NCBI RefSeq assembly: GCF_039511225.1
Contig: NZ_CP154261.1
Span: 186,001 to 250,000, forward strand
Source of the DNA: Sphingobacterium multivorum
GTDB taxonomy: Bacteria; Bacteroidota; Bacteroidia; Sphingobacteriales; Sphingobacteriaceae
Direction: 5' to 3'
DNA: 64,000 nt
A program made the position numbers and the translations under genes. The notes under the pieces were generated by a model. It made no database searches, was not told the DNA's origin, and saw only the letters and a program-made list of their open reading frames with translations. Shown one piece after another: positions 1 through 9,934 of the stretch; positions within the stretch are counted from its first letter, which is position 1, and each line of letters begins with the position of its first letter.

Positions 1-310
1 CAAAAATTCCTTATTTAAGCCAATACAAAAACTAATTCATACCTATTTGGGAATTGATGAAATCGTAGATAATATTCTACAAAAAGCTGGAGATATCCAG
101 GAAGTTAGCTTGATTGGAGACTATGCTGCAGGTGTAGATTCTGGTAAGATAGATGTGTTAATTTTAGGTGAAAATATAAATCAGGCATATTTATTGCTGT
201 TAGCGGACAAGGTTGGGAAAAAATTAGAAAAGAAAGTGAATATTTCTTTTGCCAAATCTAAAGAAGAACAGCGTTACATTAATTTGTATACAAACAACTC
301 TAAGATATAA
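1..310 (+). CDS. C-terminal part of a nucleotidyltransferase-domain regulator-like protein (cut by window edge)
   Basis: The reading frame is open from base 2 and ends at the TAA at 308-310, so about 102 C-terminal residues are visible and the N-terminus lies outside the window. The TTG near base 47 is an internal codon, because the frame continues upstream of it. The visible part has a helix-rich stretch, then a compact alpha/beta segment with SLIGDYAAGVDSGKIDVLI and a second strand near NISFAKSKEE. This resembles the minimal nucleotidyltransferase half of wHTH-plus-NTase proteins found at the head of Bacteroidota polysaccharide operons (recalled family context). Its position 15 bp upstream of the first sugar gene suggests an operon-leading regulator. 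The DNA-binding half cannot be checked here. Confidence 0.55.
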   Translation, partial: KNSLFKPIQKLIHTYLGIDEIVDNILQKAGDIQEVSLIGDYAAGVDSGKIDVLILGENINQAYLLLLADKVGKKLEKKVNISFAKSKEEQRYINLYTNNSKI

Positions 311-325
311 TTATTTCAAAATAAG

Positions 326-1294
326 ATGAGCAAGATATTAATTACTGGAGGAGCAGGATTTATTGGTTCTAATCTGGTTGAACATTTTTTAGGCAAAGGA
401 CATCAGGTCGTTGTATTGGATAACTTTGCTACAGGTCATCGTCATAATCTGGCACAACACGGTGAAAATCCTAATTTTACTTTAATTGAAGGCGATATCC
501 GTAATAATGCCGATTGTCAGAAAGCCGTAGCAGGTGCCGATTATGTGCTCCATCAGGCTGCGTTAGGTTCAGTACCCCGTTCCATCAAGGATCCGCAAAC
601 TTCGAACGAAGTCAATGTGACAGGTTTTTTAAATATGTTAGTTGCTGCTCGTGACGCTGGAGTGAAACGTTTTATCTATGCAGCTTCATCATCTACTTAT
701 GGCGATTCAGAAAGCCTTCCAAAAGTTGAAGATATTATTGGAAAGCCTTTATCTCCATATGCGATTACTAAATATGTCAATGAACTTTATGCTGATATTT
801 TTTCAAAAACTTACGGATTAGAGACTATTGGTCTTCGTTATTTTAATGTGTTTGGTCGTCGTCAGGATCCAAATGGCGCTTATGCAGCTGTTATCCCATT
901 GTTTGTCAAAAAATTTATGAACCATGAGAGCCCCGTGATAAACGGTACAGGTGATTACTCGCGTGATTTTACTTATGTAGATAATGTGATTCAGATGAAC
1001 GAGCGTGCCATGACTACAAATAATCCAGATGCGATTAACACGGTGTATAACACGGCAGTTGGCGACCGTACAACCTTAAATCAGTTGGTTGGGTACTTGA
1101 AAGAGTTTCTGACAGAATATGATGCTGAAATTGCGAAGGTAGAGATCGTTCATGGTCCCAATAGACAAGGAGATATCCCACATTCGTTGGCTTCCATTGA
1201 CAAAGCACGTCAATTACTGGGCTATGAGCCGACTCATGTTATCCGTGAAGGGCTGAAAGAAGCTGTAAAATGGTATTGGGATAATTTAAAATAA
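326..1294 (+). CDS. wbpP: UDP-N-acetylglucosamine 4-epimerase (WbpP/TviC-type SDR)
   Basis: A 322-residue extended short-chain dehydrogenase/reductase, the normal length for UDP-hexose 4-epimerases. The NAD-binding GGAGFIG lies at residues 8-14, a Ser-rich catalytic segment SSSTYGDS at 121-128, and the YxxxK pair at Tyr145/Lys149. The AALGSVPRS segment near residue 80 is typical of the WbpP/TviC group, which prefers N-acetylated UDP-sugars. It should interconvert UDP-GlcNAc and UDP-GalNAc in the cytoplasm. The next gene encodes a UDP-HexNAc 6-dehydrogenase, so the pair predicts UDP-GalNAcA as a precursor of the polymer. Substrate choice is inferred from the family, not measured. Confidence 0.8.
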   Translation: MSKILITGGAGFIGSNLVEHFLGKGHQVVVLDNFATGHRHNLAQHGENPNFTLIEGDIRNNADCQKAVAGADYVLHQAALGSVPRSIKDPQTSNEVNVTGFLNMLVAARDAGVKRFIYAASSSTYGDSESLPKVEDIIGKPLSPYAITKYVNELYADIFSKTYGLETIGLRYFNVFGRRQDPNGAYAAVIPLFVKKFMNHESPVINGTGDYSRDFTYVDNVIQMNERAMTTNNPDAINTVYNTAVGDRTTLNQLVGYLKEFLTEYDAEIAKVEIVHGPNRQGDIPHSLASIDKARQLLGYEPTHVIREGLKEAVKWYWDNLK

Positions 1295-1323
1295 TAATTT
1301 AATCATCATAAACTCGTATATAA

Positions 1324-2607
1324 ATGAAAAAAATAGCTGTAATTGGATTAGGATATGTTGGTCTTCCCTTGGCCAGATTATTTGCTACGAAATTTCCAGT
1401 AGTTGGATTTGATATAAATCAGAAACGTATTAATGAATTGCGTTCTGGAAAAGATTTAACGTTGGAAGTGGAAGACGATATTCTTCAGGCTGTTTTATCA
1501 AACGATAACCCTTTTTCAGATAATAGTAATGGCTTATATTGTTCAAATCAGCTAAGCGATATTGAGCAAGCAAATTTCTATGTCGTTACGGTGCCTACTC
1601 CTGTTGATAAAAATAACAGACCCGATTTAACACCATTGTATAAGGCGTCAGAAACAGTAGGTAAGGTGCTGAAAAAAGGCGATATTGTTGTTTATGAGTC
1701 TACGGTATATCCGGGTGTTACAGAAGAAGAATGCATTCCTGTTTTAGAAAAAATTTCAGGTTTGAAATTTAACGAAGATTTCTTTGCCGGTTATTCGCCA
1801 GAGCGCATCAATCCCGGAGATAAACAACATACGGTCGAGAAAATATTAAAAGTTACTTCGGGTTCAACTCCTGAGATCGGAGAAGAGGTTGATGCCGTTT
1901 ACAAAGAAGTTATCACAGCAGGTACACACTTAGCTCCCTGTATTAAAGTGGCAGAAGCAGCTAAAGTGATCGAGAACTCGCAACGCGATATCAATATTGC
2001 CTTTGTCAATGAATTGGCAAAGATCTTTAATATTTTAAATATTGATACACATGCCGTTTTAGAAGCCGCAGGTACTAAATGGAATTTTTTACCGTTCAAA
2101 CCAGGATTGGTAGGTGGTCACTGTATAGGAGTAGATCCATATTATTTAGCTCAAAAGGCACAAGAACATGGTTACCACCCAGAAATTATTTTGGCAGGCC
2201 GTCGTTTAAATGATTCTATGGGTGAATATGTCGCTTCACAAGTGGTGAAGACAATGATCAAAAAGGGGATAAACGTGAATGGTGCTGAAGTATTAATGCT
2301 AGGTGTTACTTTTAAGGAGAACTGTCCTGATGTTCGTAATACGAAGATTGTCGATGTAATTCGAGCGCTAGAGGATTATGGTGTTCAGGTTACAACTTAT
2401 GATCATTGGGCAAACCCCGCCGAAGTACATCATGAATATGGAATTGAAAGCGTTAGTGAGTTGCCAAATAAAAGATTTGATGCCGTTGTATTAGGGGTAG
2501 CCCACAATGAATTTTTAAATATTGATTTTGAAAATTTAAAAAAGGAAAACTCGATTGTTTACGACGTAAAAGGAGTTGTATCAGAATTAGCGGATTCTCG
2601 TTTATAA
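1324..2607 (+). CDS. wbpO: UDP-N-acetyl-hexosamine 6-dehydrogenase (WbpO/TviB-type)
   Basis: A 427-residue nucleotide-sugar dehydrogenase with the full three-domain layout. An N-terminal Rossmann GLGYVG occupies residues 8-13, a central helical domain carries Lys214 and Asn218 ([11 protein letters not shown]), and the catalytic Cys267 sits in [14 protein letters not shown]-terminal UDP-binding domain with [13 protein letters not shown] follows. Enzymes of this family oxidise C6 of UDP-GalNAc, UDP-ManNAc or UDP-GlcNAc in two NAD-dependent steps. The upstream 4-epimerase gene, 29 bp away, favours UDP-GalNAc as substrate and UDP-GalNAcA as product. A UDP-ManNAcA activity (WecC-like) cannot be excluded, but the only 2-epimerase in the cluster belongs to the FucNAc genes. 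Confidence 0.82.
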   Translation: MKKIAVIGLGYVGLPLARLFATKFPVVGFDINQKRINELRSGKDLTLEVEDDILQAVLSNDNPFSDNSNGLYCSNQLSDIEQANFYVVTVPTPVDKNNRPDLTPLYKASETVGKVLKKGDIVVYESTVYPGVTEEECIPVLEKISGLKFNEDFFAGYSPERINPGDKQHTVEKILKVTSGSTPEIGEEVDAVYKEVITAGTHLAPCIKVAEAAKVIENSQRDINIAFVNELAKIFNILNIDTHAVLEAAGTKWNFLPFKPGLVGGHCIGVDPYYLAQKAQEHGYHPEIILAGRRLNDSMGEYVASQVVKTMIKKGINVNGAEVLMLGVTFKENCPDVRNTKIVDVIRALEDYGVQVTTYDHWANPAEVHHEYGIESVSELPNKRFDAVVLGVAHNEFLNIDFENLKKENSIVYDVKGVVSELADSRL

Positions 2608-2617
2608 ACTTGTACAA

Positions 2618-3670
2618 ATGAAGAAAACAATAATTATTACAGGTGGAGCGGGATTTATAGGTTCGCACGTTGTTCGGGAGTTTGTACTTAAATATCCTGA
2701 ATATCATATTGTTAATCTCGACGCATTAACATATGCAGGCAATTTGGCTAATTTAAGGGATATCGAGCATTTACCGAATTATACTTTTGTAAAAGTGGAT
2801 ATTACGGACGCAGATAAAGTTTTATCTACGTTTAAGGAATATCAACCTGACGGAGTTATTCATTTGGCAGCTGAATCACATGTAGATCGATCAATTACGG
2901 ATCCATTGGCATTTGTAATGACAAATGTTATTGGCACCGTCAATTTATTAAATGCTGTCAACGTAATTTGGGGAGGTAATTTCGAAGGGAAACGTTTTCA
3001 TCATGTCTCTACAGACGAAGTTTATGGTACATTGGGCGAAACTGGGTTATTCACTGAAGAAACGTCTTATGATCCACATTCACCATATTCTGCTTCAAAG
3101 GCTTCTTCAGATCATTTTGTCCGTGCCTACCATGATACCTATGGATTACCCGTCGTTTTAACGAACTGTTCAAATAATTATGGACCAAACCATTTTCCGG
3201 AAAAGTTGATCCCACTATGTATTCACAATATCTTAAATAATAAACCGTTGCCGATCTATGGTGATGGAAAATTCACTAGGGATTGGTTATTTGTGATAGA
3301 TCACGCTCGAGCAATAGATTTGGTGTTCCATAATGGTAAAAATGGAGATTCCTATAATGTCGGCGGATTTAATGAGTGGAAAAATATTGATTTGGTGAAG
3401 GAACTTTGTAAACAAGTAGATGATAAACTTGGAAGAGCTCAGGGCACTGCTGCAGAATTGATTACGTTTGTTAAGGATCGCCCTGGACATGATTTGCGTT
3501 ATGCTATTGATGCGTCAAAAATTAATCGAGAATTAGGTTACAAGCCATCAGTAACATTTGAAGAAGGCCTTTCTAAAACCATCGATTGGTACCTAAATAA
3601 TCAGGAATGGTTGGATCAGGTTACTTCTGGTGAATATCAAAACTATTACCAACAACAATACCAAGGCTAA
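2618..3670 (+). CDS. rfbB: dTDP-glucose 4,6-dehydratase, copy 1
   Basis: A 350-residue extended SDR that should convert dTDP-D-glucose to dTDP-4-keto-6-deoxyglucose, the second step of dTDP-L-rhamnose synthesis. The NAD motif GGAGFIG lies at 9-15, the dehydratase signature STDEVYG gives Thr132, Asp133 and Glu134, and YSASK gives Tyr157 and Lys161. It is followed 1 bp later by rfbC, then rfbD and rfbA, in the order B-C-D-A. A second operon with the same order lies at 58.5-61.8 kb, and the two RfbB proteins are very similar along their whole length. Assignment is secure because all four enzymes are present together. Confidence 0.95.
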   Translation: MKKTIIITGGAGFIGSHVVREFVLKYPEYHIVNLDALTYAGNLANLRDIEHLPNYTFVKVDITDADKVLSTFKEYQPDGVIHLAAESHVDRSITDPLAFVMTNVIGTVNLLNAVNVIWGGNFEGKRFHHVSTDEVYGTLGETGLFTEETSYDPHSPYSASKASSDHFVRAYHDTYGLPVVLTNCSNNYGPNHFPEKLIPLCIHNILNNKPLPIYGDGKFTRDWLFVIDHARAIDLVFHNGKNGDSYNVGGFNEWKNIDLVKELCKQVDDKLGRAQGTAAELITFVKDRPGHDLRYAIDASKINRELGYKPSVTFEEGLSKTIDWYLNNQEWLDQVTSGEYQNYYQQQYQG

Positions 3671-3671
3671 T

Positions 3672-4226
3672 ATGAAAGCTATAGAAACAAAATTGAAAGG
3701 CTGTTTTATTTTGGAGCCGGTAAAATATGGAGATAGCCGGGGGTACTTTTTCGAGAGTTTTAATGATAACACCTTTCGTTCCTTAACTGGTGCGGATACA
3801 CAATTTGTGCAAGACAATCAGTCATTTTCTTCAAAAGGTGTTTTGAGAGGACTTCACGCACAAAGTGGTGAGCATGCTCAAGCAAAATTGGTTCGTGTTC
3901 TTCATGGCAAAGTATTAGATGTTGCCGTTGATGTCCGACCTAATTCTCCTACATTTGGAGAACATATCACCGTAGAGCTCTCAGAAGAAAATAATCTTCA
4001 ACTTTTTGTCCCACGAGGTTTTTTACATGGATTTGTTGTACTGAGTGATACGGCTACCTTCTTCTATAAATGTGATAACTTTTACAATAAAGAATCCGAG
4101 TGTGGGATTCACCCATTAGATGCAACTGTTGGTGTTGATTGGCAGTTGCCTGTGGAAGAATTGATCCTTTCAGACAAGGACAAAGACGCTCCAGGTTTTC
4201 AGGAGATATTTGGTGTTAAAATTTAA
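3672..4226 (+). CDS. rfbC: dTDP-4-dehydrorhamnose 3,5-epimerase, copy 1
   Basis: The start is placed at ATG 3672, one base after the rfbB stop. It gives a 184-residue protein beginning MKAIETKLKG that aligns with the second copy, whereas the longer in-frame form would overlap rfbB. RfbC is a cupin that epimerises C3 and C5 of the 4-keto sugar. Visible family residues are His62 in VLRGLHAQ, His119 in RGFLHGF and Tyr132 in FYKCDNFY. The following gene begins 3 bp downstream, suggesting translation in a single message. Length and motifs are normal for the family. Confidence 0.94.
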   Translation: MKAIETKLKGCFILEPVKYGDSRGYFFESFNDNTFRSLTGADTQFVQDNQSFSSKGVLRGLHAQSGEHAQAKLVRVLHGKVLDVAVDVRPNSPTFGEHITVELSEENNLQLFVPRGFLHGFVVLSDTATFFYKCDNFYNKESECGIHPLDATVGVDWQLPVEELILSDKDKDAPGFQEIFGVKI

Positions 4227-4229
4227 GAT

Positions 4230-5078
4230 ATGAAAATACTTGTTACAGGTGCATCGGGTCAGTTAGGATCGGAAATTAAAGAACTTAGTGTCAACTATAC
4301 TGATGATACTTTTATCTTCGTAGATCGCGGAGAAATGGCTTTAGATGATTTGACACAGGTTTTGAATGTTATTGAAAATGTTAATCCAGATTTGATCATT
4401 AGTGGTGGAGCGTATACAGCGGTAGATAAAGCAGAGTCCGAGGTGGAACTTGTTGATATTATTAATCACCAAGCTGTAGCAACAATGGCTGAATGGGCAA
4501 AGCAAAATAATAGGAAACTTATTCATATTTCAACAGATTACGTATTTCAAGGAACCAGTAGTACACCTCTAAAGGAGACTGAACCAACAAATCCTATTAA
4601 TGTATATGGTTTAACGAAACAGAAGGGAGAGGAGGCCATAATCTCTTCTGATGCTGATGCTATTATAATTCGTACAGCATGGGTTTATTCTAGTTATGGC
4701 GCTAATTTTGTAAAAACGATGATTCGTTTAATGACCGATCGAGAAGAAATTTCTGTCATTGGGGATCAGATAGGTTCGCCAACATATGCCCATGATTTGG
4801 CGCAGGTTATTCTAAAGATTGTTCATAGTGATAGGTGGGTAAAAGGCATTTACCATTTTTCTAACGAAGGAGAAATCTCTTGGTATGATTTTGCTGTTGC
4901 TATCAAAGAGTTGAAGAATTTAGACTGTAATATTAAACCAATTACCAGTGCGGAATACCCTACGGCAGCAAAACGCCCCAGTTATTCATTATTGGATAAA
5001 ACAAAAATCAAACAAACATTTGGAGTTGCTGTTCCTGAATGGAAACAGAGCTTATCAAATATGTTAGAGAAAATATAA
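4230..5078 (+). CDS. rfbD: dTDP-4-dehydrorhamnose reductase, copy 1
   Basis: A 282-residue SDR reductase that should complete dTDP-L-rhamnose using NAD(P)H. The cofactor loop GASGQLG is at residues 7-13, STDYVFQG carries Thr102, Asp103 and Tyr104, and the catalytic Tyr126/Lys130 pair is in VYGLTK. SNEGEISWYDFA near the C-terminus is a typical RfbD segment. It follows rfbC by 3 bp and precedes rfbA by 22 bp. It is clearly more divergent from its second copy (60091-60948) than the RfbA pair is, so the duplicated operon is not a recent perfect copy. Confidence 0.94.
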   Translation: MKILVTGASGQLGSEIKELSVNYTDDTFIFVDRGEMALDDLTQVLNVIENVNPDLIISGGAYTAVDKAESEVELVDIINHQAVATMAEWAKQNNRKLIHISTDYVFQGTSSTPLKETEPTNPINVYGLTKQKGEEAIISSDADAIIIRTAWVYSSYGANFVKTMIRLMTDREEISVIGDQIGSPTYAHDLAQVILKIVHSDRWVKGIYHFSNEGEISWYDFAVAIKELKNLDCNIKPITSAEYPTAAKRPSYSLLDKTKIKQTFGVAVPEWKQSLSNMLEKI

Positions 5079-5100
5079 AATATAACAAGCATAAAGAAAT

Positions 5101-5958
5101 ATGAAAGGAATAATTCTAGCAGGGGGATCAGGTACAAGGCTGCACCCATTGACATTGGCTGTTTCAAAGCAATTAATGCCAGTGTATGATAAACCGATGA
5201 TTTATTATCCGTTGTCTACCCTCATGCTGGCAGGCATAAATGAAATCCTTATTATTTCTACCCCACAGGATTTGCCGAATTTTCAAAAGTTACTCGGCGA
5301 CGGGGCACAAATCGGATGTAAATTTTCTTACAAGGAACAGCCTAGTCCCGATGGTTTAGCGCAGGCATTCATCTTGGGAGAAGATTTTATTGGAGAAGAT
5401 AAAGTTGCTTTGATCCTAGGAGACAATATTTTTTATGGGTCTGGCATGTCTAAGCTACTACAATCTTGCGCAGATCCTGAAGGAGGTGTCGTATTTGCTT
5501 ACCCTGTACATGATCCAGAACGGTATGGTGTCGTTGAGTTCGATAAAGATAAGAATGTGGTATCAATCGAAGAAAAACCAAAAGAGCCGAAATCTAGTTA
5601 TGCTGTTCCGGGTATATATTTTTATGACAACGACGTTGTAGAGATCGCAAAAAATATTAAACCTTCTCCAAGAGGTGAGCTTGAAATAACGGATGTTAAC
5701 AAAGAATATTTAAAAAGAGGTAAATTAAAGGTAGGGGTATTTGATCGAGGGACAGCATGGTTAGATACAGGTACAATACAATCCCTAATGCAGGCGGGGC
5801 AATTTGTTCAGGTCATTGAAGAGCGTCAGGGCATGAAAATTGGTGCTATTGAAGAGGTCGCTTATCGTATGGGATACATCGGTGCTGAGCAATTAAAAGA
5901 CATCGCTGAGCCATTGAAAAAAAGTGGCTATGGAGAATATTTATTAAAAATGGTATGA
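5101..5958 (+). CDS. rfbA: Glucose-1-phosphate thymidylyltransferase, copy 1
   Basis: A 285-residue nucleotidyltransferase that makes dTDP-glucose from dTTP and glucose-1-phosphate, the entry step of the rhamnose pathway. The nucleotide-binding loop [13 protein letters not shown] begins at residue 6, the metal Asp lies in [10 protein letters not shown], and the sugar-binding EKP is in SIEEKP. Length and sequence match the short RmlA class. The stop overlaps the start of the next gene (ATGA at 5955-5958), so the sugar genes are translationally coupled to the polymer genes. It is very close in sequence to the copy at 60969-61826. Confidence 0.95.
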   Translation: MKGIILAGGSGTRLHPLTLAVSKQLMPVYDKPMIYYPLSTLMLAGINEILIISTPQDLPNFQKLLGDGAQIGCKFSYKEQPSPDGLAQAFILGEDFIGEDKVALILGDNIFYGSGMSKLLQSCADPEGGVVFAYPVHDPERYGVVEFDKDKNVVSIEEKPKEPKSSYAVPGIYFYDNDVVEIAKNIKPSPRGELEITDVNKEYLKRGKLKVGVFDRGTAWLDTGTIQSLMQAGQFVQVIEERQGMKIGAIEEVAYRMGYIGAEQLKDIAEPLKKSGYGEYLLKMV

Positions 5959-7112
5959 TCTATTTGTTAATATTTGGTTTTTCATTTTTAGCGTTTCTAC
6001 GTTATATAAACTCAACTTCTAAGCAAGATGGGCAAGTTGTTTATGTATTTATATGGCTTGCTCTTATACTATTAGCAGGGCTAAGATACAGAGTTGGAGG
6101 GGACTCCCTTCACTATTTTGATATCTTTGACTCCTATCCTACGCTATTAACATTGGGTAGTTACGATTTTGTAAACGCCGAATATAATGCTGGTTGGATA
6201 ATATTTAATGCTATTATTAAAACATTTAGTGATAGCTTTTATACATTTCAGATATTTCACGCCATTATTGTAAACTCTATCATATTTTATTTTATACAGC
6301 GATATTCGAGAAATAAGTTTTTAGTGATATTTTTCTACCTATTTTTCTATTATTTGTATTTCAATATGGAAGTGTTAAGGGAGTCTTTAGCTATTGCAGT
6401 TTTCCTGTTGGCTATTCCTTCTCTATTGAGTAAGAGCTGGTTAAAATATTATTCCTATTGTTTGTTAGCATATTTCTTTCATAGCTCCGCGCTTATTCTT
6501 ATCATCTTTCCGTTATTCGCAAAGAAAATGCAAGTAAAGTACCAAGTCATGTTACTCGTATTATTAACTCTTGCAATTAACTTTATATCGTTTGATAGTT
6601 TGATCGGTTCGCTTTTTGGTTCTTTTTCTTTTGGGCAACGTGCTACAAGAAGTTATTTGGTGAAAGAAATGAACATTTTTGGTGTGTTAATAATTTTAAT
6701 AAAAATAATGGGCTTCTACTTCATATACGTTATAGCTCAGAGAAAGAAGGTTTGTTTTGATCATCCATTTATAATTTTTATCACACCATATATAATTATT
6801 GGCGTATTGGCTTCTGTAATTCCCGGAGTTTATCGCTTTTTGAATTATTTAGCAATTCCAATACTTATCTATGTTGTTGATGTTCTGTACAGTTTTATCA
6901 GAATAAAATCGAATAGCAGCGCCTCATTGGCTAAAGTGTTTTCATGTTTTCTTATTTTGATTTTATTACAAACACAATATTTTACAAGAGATACATCAAA
7001 ATATACGCGAGGAAAGAGTTCTTTCTATAATATATATATCCCATATCATTCAATGTTCGACGAAAAAGTTGATCAAACAAGAGAAGATATATTTTACAAT
7101 CAATGGAAATAA
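5955..7112 (+). CDS. EpsG-family membrane protein, probable O-unit/capsule polymerase (Wzy role)
   Basis: A 385-residue, strongly hydrophobic protein with roughly nine to eleven predicted membrane segments. It carries EpsG-like landmarks: [17 protein letters not shown] near residues 40-56 after the first segments, and [14 protein letters not shown] in the middle. Proteins of this type occupy the polymerase slot of Wzx/Wzy clusters and would join repeat units in the periplasm. It is the first AT-rich gene of the cluster-specific core and overlaps rfbA by 4 bp. Wzy proteins are poorly conserved, so the role rests on topology, the short motifs and the presence of a separate Wzx at 8014-9420. Confidence 0.72.
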   Translation: MIYLLIFGFSFLAFLRYINSTSKQDGQVVYVFIWLALILLAGLRYRVGGDSLHYFDIFDSYPTLLTLGSYDFVNAEYNAGWIIFNAIIKTFSDSFYTFQIFHAIIVNSIIFYFIQRYSRNKFLVIFFYLFFYYLYFNMEVLRESLAIAVFLLAIPSLLSKSWLKYYSYCLLAYFFHSSALILIIFPLFAKKMQVKYQVMLLVLLTLAINFISFDSLIGSLFGSFSFGQRATRSYLVKEMNIFGVLIILIKIMGFYFIYVIAQRKKVCFDHPFIIFITPYIIIGVLASVIPGVYRFLNYLAIPILIYVVDVLYSFIRIKSNSSASLAKVFSCFLILILLQTQYFTRDTSKYTRGKSSFYNIYIPYHSMFDEKVDQTREDIFYNQWK

Positions 7113-7115
7113 TTT

Positions 7116-8021
7116 ATGGATAAAGTACTTTATTTAGGTGTAACACAATTTTTAGAAGAACATAAAAACTTCGTTGATGTCAATCAGATTTATAGGAATA
7201 TACCAAAATTTCTTAAGCCTTTGAGAAAAATATTTTTTGACTTAGACTTACCCTTTAAGCGGATTTGGTTAGTTAAAGAATTTCAAAAAACTATAGAGAA
7301 GTATGACACTGTAATATTATCTGCTACATTATATAATATTAAAATTTCTCGTATTATAGACTCATACAATTTTAGGAATAAGCGTTTTATATTCTGGTAT
7401 TGGAATCCAGTAGAAGCAACTTGTTTTCCCTCTGAAATTTCAAAACTATGGGAGAAATGGTCTTTTGATAAGAAAGATTGTGAAGAATACAATTTAAAAT
7501 ATAATAATACCTATTATTTTAAAAAATTTGTGGTTCCAAGTAAAGATGAAGTAAGGTTCCAAGTTTCGTTTGTTGGGCAAGATAAAGGGAGATTACCCCT
7601 ATTGTTAAATATCAAAGAAAAGTTAGACAAAAGTAATATTACATCTTATTTTCATGTGGTTAAAGATTCTACATCAAATATGGAATATAACTATATGGGA
7701 AGAATCAATTATTCTGATATTTTAGAAATTCTAAGGACAAGTAATATATTGCTCGACATCGTCCAAGAGAGTCAATCGGGGTTGACACTCAGGGTTATGG
7801 AGGGATTATTTTTTTCAAAGAAGGTCATTACTAATAATATTGATATAAATAGATATAATTTTTATAATCCTAATAATATATTCATTTGGGGTAAAGATCC
7901 TGAAAGCAAATTGATGGATTTTATAAGGACTGACTATGTTCCCGTTAGTGAGGATATATTGAATGGTTATACAATTGATAGTTGGCTGAATAATTTTAAT
8001 AAATATCAACCTAATGGATAG
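7116..8021 (+). CDS. Probable glycosyltransferase (GT-B-like, CgeB-type C-terminal half)
   Basis: A 301-residue soluble protein without signal peptide or clear membrane segment. I do not recognise the N-terminal half. The C-terminal half resembles nucleotide-sugar-binding domains of capsule glycosyltransferases: VSFVGQDKGRLPLLLNI, then LLDIVQESQSGLTLRVMEGL, followed by KVITNN. The SGLTxRVxEG pattern with a preceding short-lived hydrophobic strand is shared by CgeB-like and LPS-type enzymes (recalled). It starts 3 bp after the polymerase and overlaps the flippase by 8 bp, so it belongs to the same operon core. Donor and acceptor cannot be predicted. It could be a modifying enzyme other than a transferase. 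Confidence 0.58.
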   Translation: MDKVLYLGVTQFLEEHKNFVDVNQIYRNIPKFLKPLRKIFFDLDLPFKRIWLVKEFQKTIEKYDTVILSATLYNIKISRIIDSYNFRNKRFIFWYWNPVEATCFPSEISKLWEKWSFDKKDCEEYNLKYNNTYYFKKFVVPSKDEVRFQVSFVGQDKGRLPLLLNIKEKLDKSNITSYFHVVKDSTSNMEYNYMGRINYSDILEILRTSNILLDIVQESQSGLTLRVMEGLFFSKKVITNNIDINRYNFYNPNNIFIWGKDPESKLMDFIRTDYVPVSEDILNGYTIDSWLNNFNKYQPNG

Positions 8022-9420
8022 AAAGATTTTAAGTAAATTGTCATTCTCTTTTACAGCCCAAATTCTTTCTATTTTAGTAAGCTTAGTGTTTTCGCTTGGG
8101 ATTACTAAAGTATTAGATGTTGAGCACTACGGTTACTGGCAACTTTTTATATTATATTCGAATTACGCCGGATTTTTTCATTTCGGAATTTGTGATGGTT
8201 TATATTTGAAATTAGGAGGACGTCGATTAGAACGTATTAATAAGTTTAACTTTACAAATCAATTGTCTTTGTTTTTGTGTTTAGAAATTTTTATATCTAT
8301 TATCTTTTTTTGGATATTAATGATTTCAACATCAGACCCTATAAAATTTGAGCTTTTACTTTTTATAATTCCATATTTAATCGTTGCAAATCTACAGACT
8401 TATTTATCATATATTCTTTTAGCAACCAATAATATAGAAAGATACTCAATATCAGTTTTTATTGAGAAACTTTTTATTATCTTATCAATTTTGATTCTAT
8501 ATTTATTTAAATATATTGATGTTAACGTATTAATATACATTTATATAATTGGAAAATTGCTATCGACGGCCTATTTGTCGTTTCGGATTTATCCGATTTT
8601 TGAATTGACTGGAATCTTTAAATTCAGGATAAAGTCAATTTATGTACTATTAAATTATGCAATAATGGGTATACCGTTAATGTTTTCAAATATTTTAAGT
8701 ACGCTTATTATAGGTAGCAATAGGCTTCTTACAGAACATAAATATGGAATTATCGCTTTTAGTAAATTGTCATTCTCTGTCTCTTTAGTTTTCCTATTTA
8801 TAATATTCGTGTCGCAAATTGGAATTGTTTTATTTCCATTACTTAGAAGAATGAACGAGGAGAATCGAAGACAGATATATTATTGGATAGACAATAATCT
8901 TACCATTTTATTTGCCTCTTTTATAATATTTTATTTCCCATTGGTGGTATTTGTTCAGCGCTACGTTCCGAATTATTTAGAAAGTGTTACATATTTAAGC
9001 TTCATGTTGCCTATTTGTATATTTGAAGGGAAATTTCAAATCTTATATAACACAATGTATAAGGTATTAAATAAGCAAAGAACAATTTTTATTATTAATT
9101 GTATTAGCTTATTTACAAGTTTGTTGTTAACTTTTATTTCGCTCTACATATTTGATAATATAATGCTTTCTATCTCAACATTAGTAGCTATTATTATGTT
9201 GAGATCAATTGCAAGTGAATTTGTCTTAAATAAAATTTTGAGGATAGATAAATATAACACTGCTGCTGAGTCAATTATAATTGGTGTTATATTCATAATG
9301 ATTAATATCAATTTTAGATTATTTGGGGGATTTTTATCTTATCTCACTTTCCTATGTTGTTATCTTGTTTTTAAATACTTTAGAAATGAAATTACTCGCA
9401 AATTTAATACTAACCTTTAG
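8014..9420 (+). CDS. wzx: Wzx-type polysaccharide flippase (MATE/MOP superfamily)
   Basis: A 468-residue integral membrane protein with about twelve to fourteen hydrophobic helices spread over its whole length, typical of PST/Wzx flippases. It opens with KLSFSFTAQILSILVSLVFS and an ITKVLDVEHYGYWQLF segment, which resembles the first-helix pair of these transporters. It should flip undecaprenyl-linked repeat units across the inner membrane for the EpsG-type polymerase. The gene overlaps its neighbours on both sides (8 bp upstream, 35 bp with the acetyltransferase start chosen here). It is very AT-rich like the rest of the core. Confidence 0.85.
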   Translation: MDRKILSKLSFSFTAQILSILVSLVFSLGITKVLDVEHYGYWQLFILYSNYAGFFHFGICDGLYLKLGGRRLERINKFNFTNQLSLFLCLEIFISIIFFWILMISTSDPIKFELLLFIIPYLIVANLQTYLSYILLATNNIERYSISVFIEKLFIILSILILYLFKYIDVNVLIYIYIIGKLLSTAYLSFRIYPIFELTGIFKFRIKSIYVLLNYAIMGIPLMFSNILSTLIIGSNRLLTEHKYGIIAFSKLSFSVSLVFLFIIFVSQIGIVLFPLLRRMNEENRRQIYYWIDNNLTILFASFIIFYFPLVVFVQRYVPNYLESVTYLSFMLPICIFEGKFQILYNTMYKVLNKQRTIFIINCISLFTSLLLTFISLYIFDNIMLSISTLVAIIMLRSIASEFVLNKILRIDKYNTAAESIIIGVIFIMININFRLFGGFLSYLTFLCCYLVFKYFRNEITRKFNTNL

Positions 9421-9934
9421 AAGAATATTAAATCGAATTTTGATGTATGTTTTTAAGACATCTTTTAAAAAATGTGGAAAGAACGTTTTGTTTTTTCCTT
9501 TAAAATCGGATTTTAATTATAAAAATATAAGTATTGGTGATGACGTTTTTATAGGTGATAGGGCCTATTTTTATGCTTCATTAAGTAATATTTATATAGG
9601 TAATAAGGTGATGTTTGGCCCTAACGTTACTATCAGAGGAGGTAATCACAGCACTCATATAATAGGGAAGTATATGTTCGATTATAAAAATATAGATAAG
9701 TTGGATAGTGATGATGAGGACGTACATATAGAAGACGATGTGTGGATCGGAACTAATGTTACAATTTTAAAGGGGGTAAGAATCCGTCAGGGGACAATTA
9801 TTGCTGCAGGCAGTGTAGTTACTAAAAGTACAGAAGAATATGCAATATATGGGGGAATCCCAGCAAAAAAGTTAAAATATAGATTTACTGAGGAAGAGTT
9901 AATTTCACATAAAAGCATGTTAAAAATTAAATAA
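9386..9934 (+). CDS. Hexapeptide-repeat O-acetyltransferase (CatB/NodL-like)
   Basis: A left-handed beta-helix acyltransferase. I placed the start at ATG 9386, giving 182 residues (MKLLANLILT...). The frame extends upstream to a TTG at 9323, but that overlaps wzx by nearly 100 bp. Hexapeptide turns are visible in ISIGDDVFIGD, IYIGNKVMFGPNVTI, VHIEDDVWIGTNVTILKGV and TIIAAGSVVT. The catalytic His is probably His88 in GGNHST. The GGIPAKKLKYRF tail is the usual end of sugar O-acetyltransferases. An amphipathic N-terminal 25 residues may attach it to the membrane. It probably acetylates a sugar of the repeat unit. Confidence 0.8.
   Translation: MKLLANLILTFRRILNRILMYVFKTSFKKCGKNVLFFPLKSDFNYKNISIGDDVFIGDRAYFYASLSNIYIGNKVMFGPNVTIRGGNHSTHIIGKYMFDYKNIDKLDSDDEDVHIEDDVWIGTNVTILKGVRIRQGTIIAAGSVVTKSTEEYAIYGGIPAKKLKYRFTEEELISHKSMLKIK

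Noticed and set aside
47..310. TTG-started 87-codon gene at the left edge
   Set aside because: The same frame is open to base 2 with protein-like sequence upstream, so this is the end of a longer gene cut by the window.
9323..9385. Upstream TTG start for the acetyltransferase
   Set aside because: It would overlap the flippase gene by 98 bp, and ATG 9386 gives a normal family N-terminus.
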